Assembly (NCBI GenBank): GCA_026981985.1
Contig: JALSHZ010000123.1
Coordinates: forward strand, 1 to 43,170
Source: Gammaproteobacteria bacterium
GTDB lineage: Bacteria > Pseudomonadota > Gammaproteobacteria > UWMA-0217
DNA: 43,170 bases
Direction: 5' to 3'
Shown here: positions 36,633 to 43,170 of the stretch, one piece after another
Layout of the letters: the number at the start of each line of letters is the position of its first letter
How positions within the stretch are numbered: position 1 is the stretch's first letter
The notes under the pieces: model-generated
Databases searched by the model: none
The model's input: only the letters and a program-made list of their open reading frames with translations
Told to the model about the DNA's origin: nothing
Made by a program: the position numbers and the translations under genes

Positions 36633-37633
36633 AATCCCGCCTGCTGCGGTTCCTCCTGCCATTCATTGCCATCGTACCGATCTGCACCAGCGCCGGCATC
36701 ATCCAGCGTGGCGATTATCTGCAACGCGAAGACGTGCGCGCATTTATCAACAAAATGCATCAAGAACATGGTGTCTCGGTGCAACGGTTGGAGTCCATTA
36801 TCGCCCAGGCCAGGCAGCAGACCCGGGTGCTGGAGCTGATTGCGAAACCCGCCGAAGGTAAGCCATGGCGCGACTACCGGCCAATCTTCGTCAATGAAAA
36901 GCGTATTGCGGCCGGTGTCGCGTTCTGGAATGACAACGAAAAACTGCTGGAAAATGCTGAAAGCCGCTTTGGTGTGCCGCCGGAAATCATTACTGCGATC
37001 ATCGGTGTCGAAACCTTCTACGGCACCCGCATGGGCGGTTTTCCGGTACTCGACTCACTGGCGACGCTGGGTTTCGACTACCCACCCCGGTCAAAGTTCT
37101 TTAGCAAGGAGCTGGAGCAATTCATTCTCTTCACCCTGGAAGAGAATATGGATCCGTTCTCGCTCAAAGGCTCCTACGCCGGCGCCATGGGCATGGGACA
37201 GTTCATGCCCAGCTCGTACCGCCAATACGCTGTGGACTTCGACCGCGATGGCCAGCGCGATCTGTTCAACAACAGCGCCGACGCCATTGGCAGCGTGGCC
37301 AACTATTTCGCCCGGCACAAATGGCGCCAGGGTGACAAAATCGCAACCCGGGCACAGGTAAAGGGCAGCAAGTACCGCAAGCTCAAGGCCAACGAACGCA
37401 AGCCACGCTACACACTGAAACAGCTGGCAGCAGCCGGCGTAACGCCAGTCTCCAGGCTTTCAGGCAATGAAAAACTCAGCTTTCTGGCCCTCGATGGCAA
37501 CAAAGGCAAGGAATTCTGGCTTGGCCACCACAATTTTTTTGTCATCACCCAGTACAACCATAGCGTAAAATACGCGCTGGCCGTCTATGAACTCAGCGAA
37601 GCAATCAAGGCCCGACGCAACAATGCCCACTGA
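36629..37633 (+). CDS. mltB: Lytic murein transglycosylase B
   Basis: A GH103 lytic transglycosylase that cleaves glycan strands with formation of 1,6-anhydro-MurNAc. It has 334 residues. The N-terminal hydrophobic stretch (about residues 4-20) is a signal peptide; Cys21 follows VPI, a poor lipobox, so unlike E. coli MltB it may be soluble. The catalytic Glu is E128 in GVETFYGTRMGG; GAMGMGQFMPSSY and FDRDGQRDL are typical of the family. It overlaps rodA by 4 nt, the usual place of mltB in this cluster. Confidence 0.95.
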   Translation: MKSRLLRFLLPFIAIVPICTSAGIIQRGDYLQREDVRAFINKMHQEHGVSVQRLESIIAQARQQTRVLELIAKPAEGKPWRDYRPIFVNEKRIAAGVAFWNDNEKLLENAESRFGVPPEIITAIIGVETFYGTRMGGFPVLDSLATLGFDYPPRSKFFSKELEQFILFTLEENMDPFSLKGSYAGAMGMGQFMPSSYRQYAVDFDRDGQRDLFNNSADAIGSVANYFARHKWRQGDKIATRAQVKGSKYRKLKANERKPRYTLKQLAAAGVTPVSRLSGNEKLSFLALDGNKGKEFWLGHHNFFVITQYNHSVKYALAVYELSEAIKARRNNAH

Positions 37634-37664
37634 CCGATACAACCCAACCGAAAACTATCCGCAA

Positions 37665-38678
37665 ATGACCAGCCCCCGATATCTGCTCGTACTCGCGATC
37701 GCCCTGTTGCTCAACGCCTGTGGCACCGCACCGAAACACAAGGTAATCCCCCTTGGCGACCTCGACCTGGATGCCATACCAGATGCCGTACCGCGCTCCG
37801 AGCCACTGAGTCGGTACGGTAATCCGGAGTCCTATGTCGAAGGTGGCCGGCGTTACTGGATCATTCCCAACCCCAAGGGCTATGTGGAGCGCGGCCTTGC
37901 CTCCTGGTACGGACCCAATTTCCATGGTAAGCGCAGCTCCAGCGGCGAACCTTACGATATGTACAAGATGACAGCAGCCCACAAGACCTTGCCGTTGCCA
38001 ACCTATGTGCGGGTGACCAATTTGGAGAACAATCGTAGCGTGGTCGTCAAGATCAATGATCGCGGCCCATTCAAGGATGGCCGCATCCTCGACCTCTCCT
38101 ACGTTGCCGCCGCCAAACTGGAGATCATCAATAACGGTACGGCGACAGTCGAACTGCATGTGCTCGACGAAGGCGTACCGGGTGCCGCGGTAACAGAGGC
38201 CGATGATGAATCTGTCATCACCAGCGGCATTGCTGCAGCTGCACCGCTACCAGTGGAAACCCTGCCGACACCGGCAGACACCGCCGCAGCTGAAGTACCA
38301 CCCGGCTCGGGTTCTGGCCTCTCGGCCGCCGAAGCAGGGCTACCCACACCGGGGGGGCAACCAGCGGTGCCGACGGCCAGCGAGACCTCTGCGGTGCCTG
38401 CCGTCACCCAGCAAGCTGCTGACAACACCACGCCAGCGGCCCAACAAGGCATCTTTATTCAGGTCGGTGCCTTCTCCAACCTGCAAAATGCCGAGCGGGC
38501 AAGGCAGAAGCTGCTCGAAGTACAGCAGCATCCTGTTACAATCTCGCCGGTTCAGGGGCGTTACCAGATGCTTCAGCGTGTGCAGATCGGCCCGTTCGAA
38601 TCGAAAGCCGATGCGGAAAAACTCAAAAGCACGCTGAACGAACTGGGGTTCAAGGGCCACCGGATCATTTCTCGATAG
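37665..38678 (+). CDS. rlpA: RlpA, septal ring lytic transglycosylase with SPOR domain
   Basis: An outer-membrane lipoprotein that cuts denuded glycans at division sites. From ATG 37665 the protein has 337 residues and a lipoprotein signal ending LLLNAC (Cys19). Two earlier in-frame ATGs (37587, 37623) overlap mltB and would put extra polar residues before the signal, so they are less likely. The double-psi barrel starts at RGLASWYGPNFHG. The residues matching the Pseudomonas catalytic set are seen in SSGEPYDM, AAHKTLPL and KINDRGPF. A low-complexity linker rich in Ala and Pro follows, then a C-terminal SPOR domain from about 260 (GIFIQVGAFSNLQNA) for binding denuded peptidoglycan. Confidence 0.94.
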   Translation: MTSPRYLLVLAIALLLNACGTAPKHKVIPLGDLDLDAIPDAVPRSEPLSRYGNPESYVEGGRRYWIIPNPKGYVERGLASWYGPNFHGKRSSSGEPYDMYKMTAAHKTLPLPTYVRVTNLENNRSVVVKINDRGPFKDGRILDLSYVAAAKLEIINNGTATVELHVLDEGVPGAAVTEADDESVITSGIAAAAPLPVETLPTPADTAAAEVPPGSGSGLSAAEAGLPTPGGQPAVPTASETSAVPAVTQQAADNTTPAAQQGIFIQVGAFSNLQNAERARQKLLEVQQHPVTISPVQGRYQMLQRVQIGPFESKADAEKLKSTLNELGFKGHRIISR

Positions 38679-38700
38679 GCAATGCCAACAAAGTTATCTT

Positions 38701-38842
38701 GTAATTACTCAGTATAGTCCCGTAACTGCTCAGATTGCCCCCGTTTTGCGTCAAATCAAGGCGGAAGCGCGCAGTTTACAAGTGTAAATGAGCACTTCCA
38801 ACGCAGAGTTGGCGCAAATAAGGGGGTAAGCTGAGTAGTTAC
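38701..38842. mobile_element. 142-bp miniature element (copy 2) with perfect 8-bp target duplication
   Basis: The ends GTAATTACTCAG and CTGAGTAGTTAC form an inverted pair with one mismatch. The element is flanked by the direct repeat GTTATCTT at 38693-38700 and 38843-38850. After the first 21 nt comes the 121-bp hairpin module (38722-38842), in which CCCGTTTTGCGTCAA pairs with the stretch at 38809-38826. The hairpin module is the same family as at 3748-3869, and its first 109 nt are identical to 43062-43170. GTAA ends with an 8-bp duplication point to IS66-type mobilisation. It lies between rlpA and dacA, 62 nt before the dacA start. Confidence 0.9.
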
Positions 38843-38904
38843 GTTATCTTTTGGCCATGCGTCAATACCTGCGCATGGCTCTTCTTTCATGGAATGAAAC
38901 GATC

Positions 38905-40041
38905 ATGAAACAACATTTTGCAACCCTGTTTTTCATTCTCTTGCTCGTCGCAACAGCGACGGCCGAGGCGCTGCCGATTCCCGCGCCACCATCACTGAAC
39001 GCGAGCAGCTACATCCTCGCCGATGCCGACAGTAACCGCATTATTGCCGAGAAAGAGGCCAATACCCCGGTCGAGCCAGCCAGCATCACCAAGATCATGA
39101 GCGGCTATCTGGTTTTCCAGAGCCTGGCCGAAGGGCTGATCTCGCTCCAGGACAAGGTGCTGATCAGCGCCCGCGCCGGCCACACCGGCGGCTCGAAAAT
39201 GTTTATTGAAACCGGCTCGCTGGTCACGGTTGAAGACCTGATCAAGGGTATGATCATCCAGTCCGGCAACGACGCCACCATCGCGCTGGCCGAGCATATT
39301 GCCGGCACCGAGGAAGCCTTCGTCGATCTGATGAATGCACAGGCCGCCGAACTCGGCATGAAGCACACCCACTACATGAATGCCACCGGGCTGCCAGATC
39401 CCAACCACTATTCGACGGCACACGACATTCTCAAACTGACCCGTGCGCTAATCCGTAACTTTCCCCAGGAATACCGCTGGTATTCGCAGAAGGAATTCAC
39501 CTGGTCCGGGATTCGCCAGTCCAATCGCAACAAGCTGCTGTGGCAGGACAAGCGGGTCGATGGCGTCAAGACCGGACACACCGACTCCGCCGGCTACTGC
39601 CTGGTCGCATCCGCCGTGGAGAAGGAAATGCGCCTGATCTCGGTGGTACTGGGTGCCAAGAGCGAAAGCGCTCGCATTCGACAGAGCCAGGCGCTGCTGA
39701 ACTACGGGTTCCGTTTTTTCGAGACGCGCAGACTCTACAAGCAGGGCGACAAGCTGGCCGATACCAAGATCTGGAAAGGCGCGCTAGAACAGCTGCCTAT
39801 GGGTGTCACCGAAGACATTTACGTGACCTACCCCAAGCGCCAGGGCGACCAACTCAATGCCCGCATCGACCGCCCAAGGCTGCTGGAGGCACCCGTGAAA
39901 AAAGGCGACCCGCTGGGAAAACTCACGATTTCGCTGGATGAAACAATACTCAGTGAAGCACCGCTGGTGGCGCTGGAAGATGTGCCAGAGGGGGGATTTT
40001 TTACCCGCGTGAAGGATTCTCTGATGTTGTTTTTCGAGTAA
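38905..40041 (+). CDS. dacA: D-alanyl-D-alanine carboxypeptidase (PBP5/PBP6 type)
   Basis: Removes the terminal D-Ala from peptidoglycan pentapeptides in the periplasm. It has 378 residues. A signal peptide (residues 1 to about 21, ending TATAEA) is present, then the catalytic domain with S60 in SITK (60-63), the SGND motif and VKTGHTDSAG. The C-terminal beta domain and a terminal amphipathic helix (FFTRVKDSLMLFFE) anchor it to the membrane. The ATG at 38905 has GGAA upstream and gives a proper signal peptide; a start at 38851 adds residues before it. The 142-bp mobile element separates it from rlpA, so its expression may differ from that of the upstream cluster. Confidence 0.95.
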   Translation: MKQHFATLFFILLLVATATAEALPIPAPPSLNASSYILADADSNRIIAEKEANTPVEPASITKIMSGYLVFQSLAEGLISLQDKVLISARAGHTGGSKMFIETGSLVTVEDLIKGMIIQSGNDATIALAEHIAGTEEAFVDLMNAQAAELGMKHTHYMNATGLPDPNHYSTAHDILKLTRALIRNFPQEYRWYSQKEFTWSGIRQSNRNKLLWQDKRVDGVKTGHTDSAGYCLVASAVEKEMRLISVVLGAKSESARIRQSQALLNYGFRFFETRRLYKQGDKLADTKIWKGALEQLPMGVTEDIYVTYPKRQGDQLNARIDRPRLLEAPVKKGDPLGKLTISLDETILSEAPLVALEDVPEGGFFTRVKDSLMLFFE

Positions 40042-40061
40042 ACGATCCGGCGAGTACGACA

Positions 40062-40358
40062 ATGACCGATACCAACGACAAGCCAACCACAACAGACGAA
40101 CAACAGAGCTGCATCGAATTCCCCTGCGATTTTCCGATCAAGGCCATGGGAACCGACCGCGCGCTGGTGGAAAAGACTCTGCTCGATGCTGTCGAACGCC
40201 ATGCCCCCGACTCACCGCGCGATAATATCGAACGGCGCGACAGCAGAACGGGCAAATACATCGCCGTTACCATCACCATTACTGCCAGCAGCAAGCAGCA
40301 GCTCGACAGCATCTATCAGGAACTGACCGACTCCGAACACATCACCATGGCACTTTGA
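40062..40358 (+). CDS. ybeD: YbeD family protein (DUF493)
   Basis: A 98-residue cytoplasmic protein of the DUF493/UPF0250 family. CIEFPCDFPIKAMG and the C-terminal YQELTDSEHITMAL are characteristic. The function is not established; the fold resembles ACT-like regulatory domains and the gene is nearly always between dacA and lipB, as here, which suggests a role connected with lipoate. It is slightly longer than the E. coli protein because of a polar N-terminal tail. Confidence 0.93.
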   Translation: MTDTNDKPTTTDEQQSCIEFPCDFPIKAMGTDRALVEKTLLDAVERHAPDSPRDNIERRDSRTGKYIAVTITITASSKQQLDSIYQELTDSEHITMAL

Positions 40359-40385
40359 CGCCGTCTTCTCGCTCCAGCTGCCATC

Positions 40386-41012
40386 ATGACACCCTCACAG
40401 CCCCCCGATCTCGAGGTTCATTTTCTCGGCCGACGCGACTATCGGGACGTTTGGGAAAAGATGCAGGACTTCACCGACCGGCGCTCACAGCAGACCCCTG
40501 ACAACCTCTGGGTCGTCGAACACCCACCGGTCTTCACCTTGGGACAGGCCGGAAAAACGGAACACCTGCTCGCGCCGGGCGACATCCCCATCATCAAGGT
40601 CGATCGTGGCGGTCAAGTCACCTATCACGGCCCCGGCCAACTGGTCATCTATGTTCTGATCGACCTCAAACGCCATCAACTCGGCGTGCGTCAGCTCGTT
40701 AGCGCACTGGAACATGCGATTATCGGCTTGCTGGCAAGCCACGGCATTGAAGCGACACGTCGCGACGATGCACCGGGCGTTTACGTTGACGGCGCCAAGA
40801 TTGCCTCTTTGGGCCTGAAAATCCGCAAAGGCTGTAGCTATCATGGACTTGCACTGAACGTCGACATGGACCTGGAGCCATTCAGCCGCATCAACCCTTG
40901 TGGCTACGAAGGGCTGGCCGTCACGCAGCTCCGTGACCTCGGTGTCTATACGCCAATGTGGGAAATTGCAGGAGAACTGTGCGAACGGCTGTATGAGGAG
41001 ATTTCAGGCTAA
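40386..41012 (+). CDS. lipB: Octanoyl-ACP:protein octanoyltransferase
   Basis: Transfers octanoate from acyl carrier protein to the lipoyl domains of 2-oxoacid dehydrogenases and GcvH, the first step of lipoate synthesis. It has 208 residues. Conserved motifs are [14 protein letters not shown], the catalytic lysine K138 in GAKIASLG, and the catalytic cysteine C172 in INPCGYEG. lipA, which usually follows, is absent: a convergent antiporter gene begins 8 nt after the lipB stop. Confidence 0.96.
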   Translation: MTPSQPPDLEVHFLGRRDYRDVWEKMQDFTDRRSQQTPDNLWVVEHPPVFTLGQAGKTEHLLAPGDIPIIKVDRGGQVTYHGPGQLVIYVLIDLKRHQLGVRQLVSALEHAIIGLLASHGIEATRRDDAPGVYVDGAKIASLGLKIRKGCSYHGLALNVDMDLEPFSRINPCGYEGLAVTQLRDLGVYTPMWEIAGELCERLYEEISG

Positions 41013-41020
41013 AGAACACA

Positions 41021-43000
41021 CTAGCGATCCCCGGCCAACAGAATCTCCTCGCCATGCTCGACCGCCTCTGCACTGCCTTCGAGAATCACGCCGTCACCTG
41101 CACGTAACACCATATCGGCTTGCGGTGACTCACCCCGCATACCATCACGGCAGACAGCCACCACCGTGGCGTTGACGCCTTCCAGCCCCAGTTCGCCAAC
41201 TCGCTTGTCGACGGCCCAATTTTCCGGATCGAGCAGCACGGTATGCAAGCGGGGACGCTCACTCTCCTCCAGCGATTCAACGTCCTCGCCGTGGAAATAA
41301 CCGCGCAGCTGATGGTAGTGATCGGCGCGCGCCGCTTCGATCACACGATGGACCTCCTCGGCATCGATACCGAGGAACTCCAGCATATGCTGTGACAGCA
41401 TCATGCTGGCTTCCAGTGTTTCGGGCAGTACCAGCGTCGCGCCAGCTTCTTCCAACAACTCCATGCTGGTATCACTACGCGTTCGTACCAGAATCGGCAC
41501 CTCGCTGTCTTCACTCCGGACGGTGCGAATAATTCGCTCGGCAGCATGCAGTTCGTCGATGGTAACGACAATGACCCGTGCCCGATCGAGGCCAGCGGCG
41601 CGCAGCATATCGATATGGGTCGAATCCCCAAAGTAGACCTGCTCCCCGGCTTCCCATGCTTCCTTGACCAGTTTCGAGTTGGTGTCGAGCGCGACATAGT
41701 CGATGCCTTCACGCAGCAGAAACCCGGCCATGTTCTGGCCAATCCGGCCATAGCCGCAGAAAATCACATGACCACGCTTATCTCGCACGGCCTTGCTGAG
41801 GCGGGCACGCTGGGAAACGTGCTCTCTGGCCACCTCGCGCGCAAACAGGCGTTTCACAATGGCACCATTGCTGCTGACCAGCAGCGGCGCCACCATCATG
41901 CTGAAGATCACCGCAGCCAATACCGGCTGCGCTTCTATCGGGGTCAGCAACTGATTGGCGATTGCGAGCGTCACCAATGCAAAACCGAACTCACCACCAT
42001 TGGCGAGCACAATCCCGGTACGCATCGCAACAACCCTGTCGTAACGCATCAGCCGAACGATCAAGGCCACCAGGGCCGTCTTGCCAACGATAATCCCCAG
42101 CGTTAACACCATGATCAGCGGCCACTGCGCCCAAGCCTCGACCAGATTGAGCTGAGCACCAACACTGATAAAGAAAATGCCCATCAGGATGTCACGAAAT
42201 GGGCGTATATCGATCTCGATCTGGTGCTTGAACTCGGTTTCGCTGAGCATCATACCGGCGAGAAAGGCGCCCAACGCCAATGACAAACCAAAGAAGTTAG
42301 TCATCCACGCCGCCGACAACGACACCAGCAACGCGGTGAGGGTAAACAGCTCGGTGGAATGCGCCGCGGCAACGACATGGAATATCGGCCGGATAAACCA
42401 GTGCCCCAGGGCCAGCATGCCGACAACGGCGACAACAGCCTTGAGCATGGCCAGCAGGATTGGCACAGCCACCCCGCCATCACCACCAGCGCCAAGAATC
42501 GGGATCAATACCAGAAACGGCACCACGGCGATATCCTGAAACAGCAACACCGCAAACGCGAGACGCCCATGCGGCGAATGCATTTCCAGTTGTTCGATCA
42601 ACTGCTTGATGACAATCGCCGTGGACGACAGAGCAAGAATACCGCCAATGACCAGCGATCCCTGCCAGGAAATACCGCTGAACCAGGCAATGGTTCCCGC
42701 CGCGATCACCGACAGCAGAACCTGCGTTCCGCCAAGCCCGAATACCGCGCGTCTCAGGGTCCAGAACTGCGCCAGCGAGAATTCCAGCCCGATCATGAAC
42801 AGCAGGAATACCACGCCGATCTCGGCAAGAAGCTCCAGCATGTGAAGATCAGGCAACCACTGTAGCGCATGGGGGCCGGCAACAATGCCAACAAAAAGGT
42901 AGCCGAGTACGGGCGGCAGGTGGATTCGCCGGAACAGCACGACAGCTGCCACCGACAGGGCAAGCAGCAACAAACCGGCGGTCAGGGCGTCATGGTGCAT
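41021..43000 (-). CDS. Kef-type monovalent cation:proton antiporter (CPA2) with RCK domain
   Basis: A 659-residue membrane transporter. Residues 1 to about 385 form the Na+/H+ exchanger-like domain with about 12-13 helices; GVVFLLFMIGLEFS, LSSTAIVIKQL and FQDIAVVPFLVL are CPA2 hallmarks. From about 410 a TrkA-N/RCK NAD-binding domain follows (GHVIFCGYGRIGQNMAGFL), and a TrkA-C domain ends the protein (about 575-659). This is the KefB/KefC/YbaL layout, a K+/H+ antiporter for potassium efflux and pH control. No KefF or KefG partner gene is nearby, so the exact subtype is open. Mobile element copy 3 begins 41 nt upstream of its start codon. Confidence 0.92.
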   Translation of the reverse strand: MHHDALTAGLLLLALSVAAVVLFRRIHLPPVLGYLFVGIVAGPHALQWLPDLHMLELLAEIGVVFLLFMIGLEFSLAQFWTLRRAVFGLGGTQVLLSVIAAGTIAWFSGISWQGSLVIGGILALSSTAIVIKQLIEQLEMHSPHGRLAFAVLLFQDIAVVPFLVLIPILGAGGDGGVAVPILLAMLKAVVAVVGMLALGHWFIRPIFHVVAAAHSTELFTLTALLVSLSAAWMTNFFGLSLALGAFLAGMMLSETEFKHQIEIDIRPFRDILMGIFFISVGAQLNLVEAWAQWPLIMVLTLGIIVGKTALVALIVRLMRYDRVVAMRTGIVLANGGEFGFALVTLAIANQLLTPIEAQPVLAAVIFSMMVAPLLVSSNGAIVKRLFAREVAREHVSQRARLSKAVRDKRGHVIFCGYGRIGQNMAGFLLREGIDYVALDTNSKLVKEAWEAGEQVYFGDSTHIDMLRAAGLDRARVIVVTIDELHAAERIIRTVRSEDSEVPILVRTRSDTSMELLEEAGATLVLPETLEASMMLSQHMLEFLGIDAEEVHRVIEAARADHYHQLRGYFHGEDVESLEESERPRLHTVLLDPENWAVDKRVGELGLEGVNATVVAVCRDGMRGESPQADMVLRAGDGVILEGSAEAVEHGEEILLAGDR

Positions 43001-43040
43001 GATGATGCTTCACGTCTCGTGTCCTAAAAGAGAAATCTGG

Positions 43041-43170
43041 GTAACTACTCAGCACAGTCCCGTAACTGCTCAGATTGCCCCCGTTTTGCGTCAAATCAAG
43101 GCGGAAGCGCGCAGTTTACAAGTGTAAATGAGCACTTCCAACGCAGAGTTGGCGCAAATAAGGGGGTAAG
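43041..43170. mobile_element. Miniature element, copy 3, cut by the window edge
   Basis: It starts GTAACTACTCAGCACAGTCCC, then the hairpin module from 43062. The last 109 nt are identical to 38722-38830. The remaining right end (about 12 nt to CTGAGTAGTTAC) lies beyond the window. If it is a complete 142-bp copy, the 8 bases before it (AAATCTGG, 43033-43040) should recur right after position 43182. It stands upstream of the Kef gene in the opposite orientation, relative to the gene, from copies 1 and 2. Confidence 0.88.

Noticed and set aside
1-43170. CRISPR array, tRNA or rRNA genes, prophage
   Set aside because: No regularly spaced direct repeats, cloverleaf with CCA-proximal features, rRNA sequence, or phage structural or integrase gene was seen.

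Overview
The window looks like chromosome from a gammaproteobacterium. Several blocks keep the classical gammaproteobacterial gene order: lptF-lptG divergent from pepA-holC-valS, rnhB-dnaE, and mrdA-mrdB-mltB-rlpA-dacA-ybeD-lipB. Coding density is high and the genes are G+C rich, with ATGA-type overlaps. I cannot name the genus. A gnnA-gnnB-lpxB set like that of Acidithiobacillus and the style of the intergenic stem-loops would fit an environmental, perhaps sulfur-oxidising, lineage, but that is only inference. No rRNA, tRNA, CRISPR array or intact transposase gene is visible.

Layout. 0.25-2.9 kb: an RDD membrane protein, then lptG and lptF (LPS export permeases) on the minus strand. 3.0-3.87 kb: an 866-bp insertion with GTAA-type inverted ends and a perfect 8-bp target duplication, in the lptF/pepA divergent region. 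3.9-9.06 kb: pepA, holC, a small conserved-looking gene and valS. 9.1-13.5 kb (minus): prfC, then an overlapping pair of cyclic-di-GMP-type proteins (HD-GYP and GGDEF-EAL), both with altered motifs. 13.7-14.8 kb: an SCP2-like protein, hisI and yidD. 14.8-15.5 kb: a gene-free repeat cluster bounded by 50-bp inverted repeats. 15.5-19.6 kb (minus): dnaE and rnhB. 19.8-24.1 kb: an FKBP isomerase, a SAM methyltransferase, and gnnA-gnnB-lpxB (lipid A). 24.4-33.6 kb: a cellulose operon with a bcsA-bcsB fusion, bcsZ and bcsC. 33.7-41.0 kb: the cell elongation and wall-remodelling cluster followed by ybeD and lipB. 41.0-43.0 kb (minus): a Kef-type antiporter. A further copy of the mobile element runs off the right edge.

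How it fits together. Most of the window concerns the cell envelope: LPS transport (LptFG), lipid A synthesis (GnnAB, LpxB), cellulose synthesis and export (BcsAB, BcsZ, BcsC), peptidoglycan elongation and trimming (PBP2, RodA, MltB, RlpA, DacA) and membrane insertion (YidD). Cyclic-di-GMP is a possible link between the 9-12 kb pair and the cellulose synthase, although the second PilZ motif of the synthase is degenerate.

The most unusual structure is a family of small non-autonomous mobile elements with 8-bp target duplications. They share a roughly 121-bp long-hairpin module whose arms differ in sequence between copies yet remain self-complementary. Each of the three clear copies sits 32-62 nt of native sequence upstream of a start codon (pepA, dacA, kef). 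One copy carries about 730 bp of passenger DNA, part of which recurs inverted at 14.9 kb.
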